A stretch of 64,000 bases of DNA from Ceratotherium simum simum (GCF_000283155.1 NW_004454156.1:31562496-31626495); one strand, 5' to 3'; counted from the first letter of the stretch, positions 42,235-52,509 are shown. The notes: generated from the letters alone by a model not told the origin. A program made the numbers and translations.

Positions 42235-42400
42235 CTCCACTGTTTATTCACCAAACGTGTACTGAGGACCAGCTCAGGGCCAGGTGATGTGCTAGGCCCT
42301 GGTCACGCCAGTGAGCAAGCAGACACAGCTCTCTGAAAATAAATCAATGGGTCCAAAAACCAGCTACAGAAGCATAGAAAGGGAAGAGTTACAAACAACA
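42235..42400 (-). mobile_element. L2 LINE 3' fragment, reverse
   Basis: 'accaaacgtgtactgaggac' at 42250-42269, 'ggtgatgtgctaggccctgg', and 'cagtgagcaagcagacacag' near 42310 follow reverse L2 order. Confidence 0.6.
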
Positions 42401-42544
42401 GGCTAGGATATTGTATATGCTAAATTCAATATGTTCAATGATGTTATAGACCCAAAGAGCCAATTTGAGTTGAGCTTGGACCCAACTAATATTTTTATAG
42501 AACAGTCATAATAGGTCATATATCACATAGCCTGTTATAGACTA

Positions 42545-42700
42545 TAATAGCCTGGTCCCATGTACTGTCACCTTCATCACCCAAACCTCAAAACAACCCC
42601 ATGAGGTAGGTACTCTCAGCATCCCCATTTTGCCCAAGAGGACAATAAGGATTAGTGGGGCTAAGTCATGTCACCGAGCCATTCTTACGAATCTTTTCTA
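42545..42700 (-). mobile_element. MIR SINE
   Basis: 'aacaaccccatgaggtaggt' at 42592-42611, 'cagcatccccattttgccca' and 'aagtcatgtcaccgagcc' form a reverse MIR. Confidence 0.75.
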
Positions 42701-42749
42701 TTCATGGTCTCATTGTTCCCAAATCCTTTTTCAAATGCGATGAGGGAGC

Positions 42750-43132
42750 AAATCTATTCCTACCCACCTAAATATTGTGGCAGAGATAGTATTAACCACG
42801 GAATACCTCGGTGCTCCCGTACATTTCCTATCCTCCCCTGAAGTCAGGCTTGGGCCCTTTGACCCCTTCTGGCCAAGGGACTATGAGCAAAGGGGCTGGG
42901 GCGTCACTTCCAGGCGGAGGCAGTTAGGAGCTGATGCAGCCCCTTCCTTCCTGCTGTGGTGACCGTGGAGGCTACATGTTCCAGATGGTGTGGTTTCCAG
43001 ATGGGGGAGGATGGCCTGACCCACATCCGATGTCACATGAGCAAGAAACGAGCCTTTACTGTGGTAAGCCACTGAGATTTCAAGGGTCCATCTGTTGTAG
43101 CAACTGAGCATTAATTATCCTGACTAATACAG
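42750..43132 (+). mobile_element. LTR fragment (MaLR/ERVL type)
   Basis: 'gccctttgaccccttctggc' at 42855-42874, 'gagcaagaaacgagccttta', 'gtggtaagccactgagattt' at 43061-43080, and the terminus 'attatcctgactaatacag' ending at 43131 give a clear forward LTR 3' end. Confidence 0.7.
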
Positions 43133-43235
43133 TAATAATAACCACAACTACTACTATTTATTTAATGTTTACTCTGTACCAGGCACTGTGCACTAAGCAC
43201 TCTATATCTGTCAATTCCTTGTATTTCTTCTTACC
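43132..43235 (-). mobile_element. MIR fragment
   Basis: 'taccaggcactgtgcactaa' at 43177-43196, followed by 'gcactctatatctgtcaatt', is the 3' side of a MIR in reverse. Confidence 0.55.
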
Positions 43236-43772
43236 TTCGTAGCTTTCCTACAGACTTAAGAGATACGTGGTCGCCAGTGGCTCTATTTTTAATGACCTAG
43301 GAGGGAACAACTTTCCCTGGGAGGCAAAATTCTTGGGCCTAAGCAACTCCATTATCAGAGATAATAGAAACAGTTGCACAAGCCTGAAAAATGCACTCCC
43401 ACAAGTGTGGACACTGTGTCACTAAATAGAATCCACACTTAGTTCATCAGGAGCGAGCAACACCGGTCTCCCATGGGAAACAGAAACTGAAAGACTTTTG
43501 AATATACTGGATGGGACAGAAAAGCACCTCATAGATGTAACCCCTTTGCCCCTCCCCAGTGGTAAACGCAGAGTGCTAAAATGAAGCTCTCGCCGCATTA
43601 CTCTGGATATGAAGAATGGTCTTCCTAATATCTGATTTCCCTGCAAGAGCGCATCCCATCAGGTTATTCCCTGCCGGCTCCCTATTGCCCCCAGGATAAA
43701 GTGTGACATCCAGGGCTCCCAGTCTAAGTTTAAGTTCACAGGTGGGGTTAGGCTCGGGAGGAGGGGACCTGT
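43236..43772. other. Non-coding stretch, short L2-like piece
   Basis: 'ccctattgcccccaggataa' at 43680-43699 and the following 'agtgtgacatccagggctcc' are L2-like, forward, at about 43655-43740. The remainder is unassigned. Confidence 0.4.
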
Positions 43773-43774
43773 GA

Positions 43775-44060
43775 GCCAGTGTTAACCAATGAGTAGGAGT
43801 TTGTCAGCCAGAGAAGGGAAGACAGACTATTCCAGGAAAAAAGGACGGCAGGCAAGGATTGGGTTCTCAGAGAGCTGGCACGTTTAGAAACTGTCGAGAA
43901 GCTCAGTGAGGCCGGAACACAGGGTTCGACAGAGGCCGGGCTGGAGACTCAGGGGGTGACGCACGAGGGGGAAGCCCCCGCTGTGGGGGAGGCTGATCCG
44001 GGTCAGGGCAGCCTGTGACCTCGAAGGGGAGTGGGTCTAAGCCTGGATTCGGTTACGAGC
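43775..44060 (-). mobile_element. L2 LINE fragment, reverse
   Basis: 'gagaagggaagacagactat' at 43812-43831, 'gagctggcacgtttagaaac' near 43871, and 'cagtgaggccggaacacagg' near 43904 parallel the long reverse L2 copies. A GGGGG-aag-CCCCC hairpin occurs near 43968. Confidence 0.5.
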
Positions 44061-44214
44061 CCACCCACCTGCAGATACAAGGCAAACTTTCCAACCTAAC
44101 CTAGGTCTCGGGTTGTAAAGGTGATATTTTCATTCCCATCTGCTCATTCTTTTTCCTTATTCTTTAACCAGTTCTGAGTCTTGTCAGGGAAGAGGGGTGT
44201 TACTTTGTGCCCCT

Positions 44215-44300
44215 TCAAAGACCCCCACAGTAGGTACTACTTTCAATTCCATTTCACAGATGAGGAAACTGAGGTTCAGAGCCCTGAAGTCACTTGAATC
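44215..44300 (-). mobile_element. MIR fragment
   Basis: 'catttcacagatgaggaaac' at 44250-44269 and 'tgaggttcagagccctgaag' are unmistakable reverse MIR core words. Confidence 0.7.
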
Positions 44301-44688
44301 TGGTTATATCGAGGGCTATATCCAGCTGGTACACACAGGTATGGCTGCACCAGCTGCTAAAATATCCAGATACTTCTGTAACAGTTGCTAATTAGTTGCT
44401 GCCCTGACTACCCCCTCCAACCCCATCCCATGATCCAAAAACCAAAAGGATAACACCAGGCACAGTAGGGCCTTTCTGACCCTGCTGTAGAGCTATAGTC
44501 GACTGTTCAACTCCTGGGCCGTGGCAGTTGTTAAATATTTTGAACATCAACCTTGCTTACATGGCTGATGGACGCCCGAGTTAGAGCTTGAACCCACGTC
44601 CAGCTGGTTCTAATGTCAGTGCTCCTTCCACGCCCAGAACAAGTGGGGACAGTCCTGCCACCCCCTGCACATGCCAGGTCACCACGGG
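44301..44688. other. Non-coding stretch, weak MIR piece
   Basis: At 44575-44640 'gagcttgaacccacgtccag' suggests the end of a reverse MIR. Otherwise nothing is recognised. Confidence 0.4.
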
Positions 44689-44689
44689 G

Positions 44690-45655
44690 GCTGAGGGATC
44701 AACTTTGGAAGACGTACATTGAGAAGGACAGGATAGACCTGGTATTTGTCCAGAGGAGAGGGATGGGGCTGACGGGGGACTTGAAACCACATCACATAAA
44801 GAGAGGCTGGCAGAACCGGGGACGTTAGCTTGGAGAAGAGAAGATTTCCAGGGCACACGCGGACTGTCTTTAAATATTGGAAGGGCAGTTGTGTGAAGAC
44901 AGATGGAACCCGCACCAGCAGGTGAGTTCTCAGCCATTTAGTCCTCACGTGTTCACCCGGTAAATTCTTTCTGGACACCTATTCGTTGCAGGTGTTAAAC
45001 TAGGCCTGGTACGATGTCAAAAATATATAAGGAGCCGCCACTAGTGGGGGAGACAGACGTGACGATTACAGTACAAAACGAGAAGTGCTGGAGACATCTG
45101 GAGAATGGAGCCCTGAAACCCTCTGGGGAGCTGACAGGGCTCCTGGAGGCTATTGGTTTGATCTGAGACTTAGACAATGCACAGGAGAGTGTCAGTCAGA
45201 GAAGGGAAGAGAGAGGGAACAGCATATGCAAAGTAATGGAGTTGTAAAACTGTATGTAACATTTAAAAGTAGGTGAGGCCCGGAGCGTGACTGGAGAATA
45301 AGGCTGTGGGTAGAGGTGCAGCTGGAGATGGTGTGTGTGAGGAGTCTTGGGAGTCTGGACATAACCCTGGGGGCAACGAGGGAAGAGCAGAGTTTAACTA
45401 GCAGGGAGATGATCTGATTGGAGTTGTGTCTGCAGTGACTCAGAGATGAGCTCAGGTCAGGAGGAACTTTCCTCCCCATTAAGCCTTCCAGACTAGAGGT
45501 GGGGTGCCCAGGATGGGATGAGTTCTCATCACTGGAGGCCCTTGAGGGCAGGTGGGGGGGCAGCTTTGGAGGAAGCTAGCCAACAGACCCTGGTATCCAA
45601 AGAGCGGTCAGAGGAGATGACCTTGATGGTCCATTCCAACCTCGGGCTTCCCTGA
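44690..45655 (+). mobile_element. CR1/L3-like LINE 3' region, split by L2
   Basis: The left part (44690-44930) has 'cttggagaagagaagatttc' at 44830-44849 and 'gactgtctttaaatattgga' near 44862. The right part (45465-45655) has 'gatgagttctcatcactgga' at 45517-45536 and 'gatgaccttgatggtccatt' at 45616-45635, the familiar end of CR1/L3 elements. A reverse L2 sits between them. Confidence 0.6.
44935..45460 (-). mobile_element. L2 LINE 3' region, reverse
   Basis: 'ggacacctattcgttgcagg' at 44973-44992, 'gtgggggagacagacgtgac' near 45044, 'gggaacagcatatgcaaagt' near 45215, and 'gagatgatctgattggagtt' near 45405 are in reverse L2 order. Confidence 0.65.
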
Positions 45656-45660
45656 GAGCT

Positions 45661-45908
45661 AAAAATCACAGTCCTGTGGGGGCAGGAAAACAGATGAAAG
45701 GAGAAGGTTGGGGCCCAGGAGGGTGGGCCCTGTAGATAAATGTTCCCATGTGGATTTTGGCAAATTTTATTTCCAGGTGGCTGAGGACAAGAGAGACTCT
45801 GGCTCTCTATCCTGGCATCAAGAATAGGTCCCCACTGTCTTCCACAAAAACATGGGGAGGAGAGACGAGATGCAGAGGAGACTCTAACAGGCTGGTGCTT
45901 ACACAGGA
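45661..45908. other. Non-coding stretch without recognised elements
   Basis: Nothing is supported here. Confidence 0.45.
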
Positions 45909-45909
45909 A

Positions 45910-46115
45910 CTGATCTCAGCATTTTACACTCGTCAACTCATTCAGTCCCCACACTACTACACACAGAGATATTATTGTGCCCATTTTACACATGCGGAAA
46001 CTGAGGCACAGAGAGGTTATGCAACTTGCTGAAAGTGCCAGAGTCGTGATTCAAACCTGAGGATTGTGACTCTGGAGCCCAGTTCTTAACCATTATACCA
46101 TACCAGTCTGTGCCC
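45910..46115 (-). mobile_element. MIR SINE, near full length
   Basis: 'cattttacacatgcggaaac' at 45981-46000, 'tgaggcacagagaggttatg', 'gattcaaacctgaggattgt', and 'ttcttaaccattataccata' at 46083-46102 make this one of the best-preserved MIRs in the window. Confidence 0.88.
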
Positions 46116-46638
46116 TTCCCTTGTGGGACAGGCTTTTAAAAACTTACTAAACAGAGCTCCAAGCATTCATACAAACCTTTACTGGCCAATGATAAGTTAG
46201 CAGGAGACAGTATTCACTCTATGGCTGAATTTCTCACAGAGTCTCTTTAAGGAACATCCTCCCAAGGGTCTGGTATTGACCAGATTATATCAGTGTTCCA
46301 AGCCAAAGGGTTCTAAACTCCCGCTGATAACTTTAAAGATAAAACAAATTTGAAATTTGTTTTTTAACCCAGATATTTATCTTTCTTGTTTAAAACTTTC
46401 CATTTTACCAGACAGGAAGTTAAAGCACGAGACCCTTGACTACATGGCCCAAAGTGGCTCTTGGGCCTCGGCTTAGCTCTTATAGGGTCTTGCAGAAACT
46501 TCCGGAAAAGCAGAGGACAGAAGGGCAGAAGACCTGGATCAAATGCAAGCTTCAATACTTGCTAGCTCAGCAGCCGAGGCAAAGGGGAGAAAGGTCAGGA
46601 GGGGCGGGAAGTGACATGATAATCGTCACCATGGAAGC
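46116..46638. other. Non-coding stretch without recognised elements
   Basis: No repeat or gene is recognised. Confidence 0.45.
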
Positions 46639-46639
46639 T

Positions 46640-46810
46640 GTTGTTTGAATGCCTGCTCTGGGCCACGCACGCAGTGACACGTTCTGTCTCACTTCATAGA
46701 TGAGGAAACAGAGGCTCAGGGAAGAAAAGTAATTCACTGGAGCCCACCCAGCGAGGACGCAGGGGAGCTGGCATTTGAACATAGCTCTGCTTGAGTCCAA
46801 AGCCCATTTC
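46640..46810 (-). mobile_element. MIR SINE
   Basis: 'cacttcatagatgaggaaac' at 46690-46709, 'agaggctcagggaagaaaag' and 'ggcatttgaacatagctctg' form a reverse MIR. Confidence 0.8.
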
Positions 46811-46924
46811 ACCTCCTTGAGCTGATTTTCCCACCTGCAAAGTGAGTGGTCTACTTTACTGACAACTCTCCCACAATGCATAGCATGCTTTCAGACATTC
46901 CATCCACTCGCGACATTAACAGCA

Positions 46925-47105
46925 GCACAAACAACAAAAACAGCTAACAATGAAAAGTTACCAGGTCTCCAGAACTGTTCCAAGCATTTCGTAAGTATTA
47001 GCTCATTAAATCCTCATAAGGACCCTGTGAAGCATGGTAACTTCCATTTATAGAGGAGGAAACAGAGACATTCAGTAACTTACCCAAAGTAGCACAGCTC
47101 ATTGT
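46925..47105 (-). mobile_element. MIR SINE
   Basis: 'tattagctcattaaatcctc' at 46997-47016, 'taaggaccctgtgaagcatg', and 'atagaggaggaaacagagac' at 47051-47070 form a reverse MIR. Confidence 0.8.
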
Positions 47106-47988
47106 CTATTAAATAATAATGAATAATTACAAATCAGTCAAACCCTTTGGATTAATCAAAGACCTCTACAATTATCAATCAGTTGATCGATATGAGATAA
47201 TCAGCAATTTTAATGCAGTAACCCCCAGCATGAGTATAAAGGGATGATTCAGATGTGGCTTTGGGAAACATAGGACATTGCTAATTGATTCCTAAGGGCT
47301 GGTTGAGGGGGTGGGCCCACGTTGGAAATCACAGTGGTCTAATGCCTAATCTATTCCAGCTCTGATTCTGAACACTCACTGTCTCACCAGCAGGACAGGA
47401 CTAGAGGCACAATTCTTGGCTGGACTCTGTAGACATCTCTGAGCCCTCCTGATGCCCCGAGCTGGCTAGTAACCTGGATCCCCTCCTAACAAGGGGCAGT
47501 GCACACAGGGGGAGCAAGATTGGAGGCAGGGAGAGGGAGGGAGCATCAGAAGAGAGGGACAGAGGAGAAAGGCTGCAGGCTGGGCCAGTTGTCGTTGCCG
47601 GCTGCCGCCGACCCGCTTGGGAAGATGTGAGTCTCACGGGTTCCGTGAATTTCACCAAGGTGGTTGCGTGTTTGAAAATGAGAGCTGCAGAGATAAACCA
47701 CTTTCCCACTCCAGGTGGACAGAGTGGGCTCAGGGTATCAGCGTGGGTATCCCTGGGGCTCAGGTGACAAGAGTCTTCAGCTATACCTCACCATGGGCTC
47801 CAGTTAGCACAGGAGAGCTTGAAGGCCCACCTGGCTGTCGACCTTTTCCAACCACCTCCCTCCATCCCTGTTCCTTCCGTCTTGGAGACGGGCAACCTGA
47901 GGCCCCTGGGGAGGCAGCAAGTGGTCTTCCTGGGGTCCAATCCTCCTCTTTGGGGCCCCTTTCCTACTAGGTGGCATCCAGAGGCAGC
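47106..47988. other. Non-coding stretch without recognised elements
   Basis: AT-rich at 47106-47220, purine-rich at 47510-47570, and a CpG-containing segment at 47590-47640. A 117-codon plus frame (47617-47970) and overlapping minus frames have no domain. Confidence 0.35.
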
Positions 47989-47989
47989 A

Positions 47990-48085
47990 GGTGGCATGGA
48001 AAACCCAGCTCTGGGGTCAGACTTAGGTTGGAATCCCAACTCAGCACCTCTAGTTGTGTGATCTTGAGCAAGTGAACTTCTCAAA
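47990..48085 (+). mobile_element. MIR SINE fragment
   Basis: 'ggttggaatcccaactcagc' at 48027-48046 and 'gttgtgtgatcttgagcaag' at 48053-48072 are forward MIR words. The 3' half is missing. Confidence 0.7.
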
Positions 48086-48512
48086 AAGAATGGGATGCAC
48101 TTCGCCAGCTTGGTGAAGGGATTATCTACAAGGTGACCCATTTCGTGCCCCCCCAGGCCACTCCTTGCTCTCACTACCTCTCCTCTGTGCAAACTTGCTG
48201 TCAGGGAGCAGCGTGTACATCACCACCCTGCCCTGGGGAGTTAGGGACCAGTGAAGCCCAGACGCTGTCTCCTCTTTGTTTTAATAGACAACAAACAGCT
48301 CTCTGAACAAGTTTACCAGAAGTTGAAGCAAATTTCTTTCCCTTTTCAGGGCCTCATCTTTCCCTTCTAAATGTGGAAATGGGTGGTACCTAGATGCTTC
48401 CTGAAATCCTTCCGAGTTTGAGAAGCTGGGCCTTCCCAGGAGCCCCTGCCCAAGTGAAACTGTAATAGAAAAGTCACGCATGGAAATAATTGATCTGCAG
48501 CAGCTGTCCCAT
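48086..48512. other. Non-coding stretch without recognised elements
   Basis: Nothing is supported here. Confidence 0.45.
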
Positions 48513-48514
48513 TC

Positions 48515-48598
48515 TATTCCATCTCTATTTATTGAATGCCTAGCACTTCATACCCAGCACTGTGCTAGGTACCGAGGGGGCTAAGACGCTGTGTAATA
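48515..48598 (-). mobile_element. L2 LINE 3' tip, reverse
   Basis: 'tatttattgaatgcctagca' at 48526-48545 and 'cagcactgtgctaggtaccg' at 48556-48575 read as the reverse of the L2 terminus. Confidence 0.65.
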
Positions 48599-48760
48599 AC
48601 AGCTACAAGTCAGCCCCCTGATTCCTGCAGGGCTCACTGTGTGCCTACTGTGCAAAGTTCTTCATCATATTTAATCTTCAGGATCCAATCCTGCCCCCAT
48701 TATCCCCATATTACAGATAAGTCTTTGTCCACACACGCGACTAAGTAGAGACGGTCCAAC
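48598..48760 (-). mobile_element. MIR SINE
   Basis: 'actgtgtgcctactgtgcaa' at 48636-48655, 'atatttaatcttcaggatcc' and 'cccatattacagataagt' form a reverse MIR. Confidence 0.65.
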
Positions 48761-49088
48761 CCCAACCAGGGTCGAGCTGACCCTCTAAGCCATGCTTTCA
48801 GCCAATACTGTATGGAGTGCCTCCCCTTAAGTGTAATATACCGTCACCAAGAACCAGCGGCTCGCCATGTCAGTGAGCAGACAAGGTGTCTGCAGAAAGC
48901 AGTCCGAGAACTAACAACCATGGCAATAGCAGTAACAGTAACGGTAATAGTGTGGCTATTGCCCACGCAGCCAGGCGGCCTGGAGGGAGGACCGACAGGG
49001 CTGTAAAGACCAACAGTGAGCTGAAGGGAGCAGAGAGTGGGAGAGCAGGGGGATTTGGGCTTGTCCAGGAAGACTTTCTGGAAGGTGG
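48761..49088. other. Non-coding stretch without recognised elements
   Basis: Nothing is recognised apart from a short AGTAACNGTAAC-type repeat at about 48926-48950. Confidence 0.45.
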
Positions 49089-49089
49089 A

Positions 49090-49290
49090 GGAAGGGATCA
49101 GTGTGCACTGAGTGCCCAGTACCTGCCAGGCTCTGCGCTAGGTACTTTAGAGAAGTGACTATTACAGTCACTCAGGGAGGGAAGAATCGTGGTTCCCATC
49201 TGGCAGGTAAGGAATTAAGCGCCAGGGAAGGAAATCCAGGGCTCCAGAGGCACGCTGCTACAAACGAGAGGAGCCAGGATGGGAACCCAG
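49090..49290 (-). mobile_element. MIR SINE
   Basis: 'gtacctgccaggctctgcgc' at 49119-49138, 'ctggcaggtaaggaattaag' and 'gagccaggatgggaacccag' form a diverged reverse MIR. Confidence 0.6.
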
Positions 49291-49793
49291 CTAGTGGGGA
49301 CGAGGGGCCTGTTGGATTTCTATTCTTTTCCCTGTAAATCCAAAGCTCCCAGCACCTAGCTCCCCATCCAGAGCAGATGAAGAACCTGGACTTTTGCTTT
49401 TTACTAACTTTGACTCGTTTCCCCCTGCACGCCTTCTACTCCCCTTGTGCAGGCCGGCTGTGAAGTCACCGCCAGGGGGTGGGACTCCACCCTTCCTCAA
49501 ACCAGATGTTCAGGGGTGGAGGGCCTGGGAGTGGACTGCCACTGACCAATGCCTCCTGTTTGTCTCTTCTCTGGAACTCCACTTTCCTTTCTTGCCAAGA
49601 GAACGTGCAGCTTGGGGCAGGGGCCTAGTCAGATGTCTTGGTGGCTCCCCCTCCCACCGGCCCAGGAACTGGAGCCTGGGAACCCAGAGAGGCCTGCAAG
49701 AGGCAGCTACTGCGCAACTCTGGGCTAGTCAGAGCAAGGCTGTGTGGTGCCTCTGGATACCTGCATAGCCTTCCTGGGAGGAGAAGGGACGGG
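49291..49793. other. Non-coding stretch, GC-rich
   Basis: No repeat is recognised. The 124-codon frame at 49394-49768 overlaps a 133-codon frame on the other strand and has no domain. Confidence 0.35.
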
Positions 49794-49794
49794 G

Positions 49795-49945
49795 AGGAGA
49801 GACGAGAGAGAGAGATGGACGGATAGACACCGACACACACACACAGAGCAGAAAAAGAGAGAGAGACAGACAGAGAGGCAGACAGAAGTACTGGAGAGAG
49901 AGACTGAGAGAGAAACACAAGAAGAGAGAGGGACAGCGAGCTACG
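49795..49945. repeat. (GA)n/(GACA)n purine-rich low-complexity sequence
   Basis: Interrupted GAGA and GACAGA units, with a (CA)6 run at about 49832-49843. Frames crossing it on the minus strand are Leu/Ser-rich artefacts that mimic membrane segments. Confidence 0.92.
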
Positions 49946-50168
49946 AAGACGGGGACGAGAAGGATGATAGAGGCAGGACCCAAACGCAGGAAAGACAGTA
50001 CCAGTCCAGAGACCACACTCAGCCATGTGCCAACCAGTAATTTCTGCCTCTTAGAAGGCAATTTTATAAAAGAATAAGAAAGAAGGAGAAAAGAGGAGAG
50101 GGCAAGGAAATAGTTCCACACTCCTAAGTAATACAACGGACTTTCCAGTGGGAAGTCAAATCATGACG
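49946..50168. other. Non-coding stretch without recognised elements
   Basis: Nothing is supported here. Confidence 0.45.
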
Positions 50169-50169
50169 T

Positions 50170-50345
50170 TGACTCGGGGATCCCTAACTTCTGGCATCAA
50201 ATTCTCAGCTCCACAATCACATCTTAAAGATTTCATCCAGCCTCAGTCTCCTTATCTGTAAAATATGTTAAATGATAGCTGTTTCATAGGGAGGTCTGAG
50301 AGGGATGTGATAGCCCATGTAAACTGTAATGTGCTGTGTAAAGAG
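50170..50345 (+). mobile_element. MIR SINE
   Basis: 'cagcctcagtctccttatct' at 50238-50257, 'gtaaaatatgttaaatgata' and 'taaactgtaatgtgctgtgt' form a forward MIR. Confidence 0.75.
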
Positions 50346-50489
50346 AATGGGCAGAAGAAAAGGGAGCTCTCAGATTTTCCCTCTGGATTTATTTTTAAGA
50401 CCAGTTGGTCTGCTATCCCAGGGAGTTGCTCTCGTTGGAACTTGATGCCCAAGAAGAAACACTGATCTTCACATAAAAGTTGCCTGATG

Positions 50490-50612
50490 TTTCCAGCAGA
50501 CCTAGCTGGGTGACCTGAGAAAGTGACTTTAGCTCTCTGAGCCTCTTTGTAATGACACCTGGACAAAATAATATTTTAAAGCCTCTTCTAGCCTGGAGTG
50601 TTGACGAATCCA
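50490..50612 (+). mobile_element. MIR-like SINE fragment
   Basis: 'gctgggtgacctgagaaagt' at 50505-50524 and 'agctctctgagcctctttgt' at 50531-50550 fit a MIR-type core. Confidence 0.6.
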
Positions 50613-50674
50613 TGACCACCAGGATAAGGAGGTTCTAGTATAGCGAAGGCTTTCATATTTGGACATGACTGGGT

Positions 50675-50938
50675 GAGGGTCGGGCTCCACTCAGATGTCC
50701 CCTCCTCCAGGAAGCCTTCTCTGATTGTCCCAAGCAACATACAGTGCCTTCCTCTGGGCTCCTGGTCACAGCATTACCCTATCCTATTGTATCATACTAT
50801 CTTTGTCTGTGAGGTGACTGCTTCCCCGCTAGACCAGGAGCCTCTGAGGGCAGAGACCATCTTGCTCATCCCCCTATCCTCAGTGCCCAGAGCCTGGCAC
50901 AGAGCGGATGCTCAACGGTTGCTTATGGACTCAAATGG
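50675..50938 (+). mobile_element. L2 LINE 3' region
   Basis: 'ctccaggaagccttctctga' at 50705-50724, 'accaggagcctctgagggca', 'gcccagagcctggcacagag' at 50884-50903, and 'cggatgctcaacggttgctt' are forward L2. Confidence 0.8.
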
Positions 50939-51188
50939 GACTGAACTGCCAGCCCACATTCTTTCCCATTAGGCCAGATATTTTCAAGGAGGAAGGGCTG
51001 GAGCCAGGCTCAGCCGCCGGAGGCTTTGGAAGCAACCTTTGGACAATTTGTGCTTTGCTCCGAATCCTTTCTGGGAGCCAACCGAGATTCCAGGGCAGCT
51101 GAGAGCCAAAAATGGGGGGAGGTAGACTTGCTGGCTGGGGAGAGTCTGGGTGGGGTGGGGGACAAGAAAGGAAAACCATCTTAACACA
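50939..51188. other. Non-coding stretch without recognised elements
   Basis: G-rich around 51110-51165. Nothing more is supported. Confidence 0.45.
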
Positions 51189-51189
51189 A

Positions 51190-51420
51190 TATCTAACATT
51201 TCCCCAGCATTTTACGCTTTATATAATATTTTCACATCTACGATTTCATTCAAGCCTCATGGGAATCCTAGGGGCTAAGTAGGGCAGCTTCCAATATCAC
51301 AACTTCTCTTTTTCAGTTGAGTAGGACAAGAGTGAGAGGTGAAATGACTTGCTGGGGGCCACCCAGCCAGATCTGAAATTGGATCTTTGGACTCCAGGTC
51401 AGGTGTTCTTCCTTCAAGAC
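51190..51420 (-). mobile_element. MIR SINE
   Basis: 'gatttcattcaagcctcatg' at 51242-51261, 'ggtgaaatgacttgctgggg' and 'tctttggactccaggtcagg' form a reverse MIR with a damaged centre. Confidence 0.65.
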
Positions 51421-51525
51421 CAAGAAAAAGGTGGGAGGTGGTGTCCGTGAGGTCTGGATTACTTTCCCCATTAATTGGTAGCTTAATAAATTGTTTAGTC
51501 TTTTTTTTTTTTTAAGATTTTATTT

Positions 51526-51596
51526 ATTTATTTTTCCCCCAAAGCCCCAGTACGTAGTTGTCTGTCATAGCTGCACATCCTTCTAGTTGCTGTATG
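51526..51596. repeat. 71-bp copy left of the gap
   Basis: Identical over 71 bases to 51697-51767, on the other side of the N run. It is most simply the overlapping end of one contig that the assembler failed to merge. Confidence 0.97.
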
Positions 51597-51696
51597 NNNN
51601 NNNNNNNNNNNNNNNNNNNNNNNNNNNNNNNNNNNNNNNNNNNNNNNNNNNNNNNNNNNNNNNNNNNNNNNNNNNNNNNNNNNNNNNNNNNNNNNN
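51597..51696. other. Assembly gap, 100 Ns
   Basis: Exactly 100 Ns, the conventional placeholder for a gap of unknown size. Any open frame read through it is meaningless. Confidence 0.99.
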
Positions 51697-51959
51697 ATTT
51701 ATTTTTCCCCCAAAGCCCCAGTACGTAGTTGTCTGTCATAGCTGCACATCCTTCTAGTTGCTGTATGTGGGATGCGGCCTCAGCATGGCTGGAGGAGTGG
51801 TGCCTCGGTGCGCACCCGGGATCCGAACCCGGGCCGCCGGCAGCGGAGCGCACGCACCCAACCGCTAAGCCACGGGGCCGGCCCCTGTTTAGTCTTTCTT
51901 AACCCATGTGTATTAAAAAATGATTATAATTGGGACCGCCATTGATGGAACACTGGTAA

Positions 51960-52175
51960 AGTGCTTCATTCCAAGCACATCATTAACATTATCTCCTTTA
52001 ATCTGATCTATGACCCCATGAGATAGGTTTTCTTACTAACCCCATTTTACAGATGAGGAAAGTGAGGCTCAGAAGGAATGAGGAACCAGATGAAGATGAT
52101 ACAGCCAGTGAGTAGCCTAGATGTGAACCCAAGAACTCAGATTCTAGAGTCTGAGGTCTCAATCACCCACCATAT
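51960..52175 (-). mobile_element. MIR SINE
   Basis: 'ttatctcctttaatctgatc' at 51989-52008, 'cattttacagatgaggaaag' at 52043-52062, and 'gatgtgaacccaagaactca' form a reverse MIR. Confidence 0.8.
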
Positions 52176-52508
52176 AGCTAAGATTGCATCCTCTGTACCA
52201 AAGCTGGAATCATGCAGTGAGGAGCATCCAGTATCCAGAGACGAGCCCAGGAGTCATTGTCAGAGGAGAGCCATGTTCTGGGCTCTGTTCCTCCAGATGT
52301 GGAGACTGACCTGTCTTGGGCCTGCCCCGGCCACTGATTTCTGTGGTTCTTCCCTGGGCTTGGCCAGAGTGAGGGTGCATTGGGCACCGTTTGCCAAGCT
52401 GGCACAGCACAAAGCTAACAGGTGCAAGAGAGAAGCAAACTGAGGCCTTGCTCTCAACAGCCCGTACCCATCACCAGAGGTCAACCAGCCCAGTCACTGC
52501 CTCGAGTC
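52176..52508. other. Non-coding stretch without recognised elements
   Basis: Nothing is recognised. The 121-codon frame at 52078-52443 begins inside the MIR and overlaps three minus-strand frames. Confidence 0.4.
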
Positions 52509-52509
52509 C

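Larger units (their letters stand above)
51507..51885 (-). mobile_element. ERE SINE containing an assembly gap
   Basis: Reverse-oriented. The poly-T side is at 51507-51513 and the tRNA-like head 'gctaagccacggggccggcc' at 51864-51883, with reverse B-box-like 'gggatccgaacccgggc'. Target-site duplications 'tgtttagtctttttt' (51492-51506) and 'tgtttagtctttctt' (51886-51900) differ at one base. The body is interrupted by 100 Ns flanked by an exact 71-bp repeat. With one copy and the Ns removed, the element would be about 208 bp, which is reasonable for a short ERE. Confidence 0.93.

Noticed and set aside
47617..47970. 117-codon plus frame after a CpG-containing segment
   Set aside because: No signal peptide, domain or conserved motif can be recognised, and several minus frames overlap it.
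49625..50136. Leu/Ser-rich minus frames resembling membrane proteins
   Set aside because: The hydrophobic pattern is produced by the GA/CA low-complexity tract.
51524..51853. Frame with an internal repeated peptide across the N run
   Set aside because: It reads through the assembly gap, and the repeated peptide is the 71-bp duplicated contig end inside an ERE.
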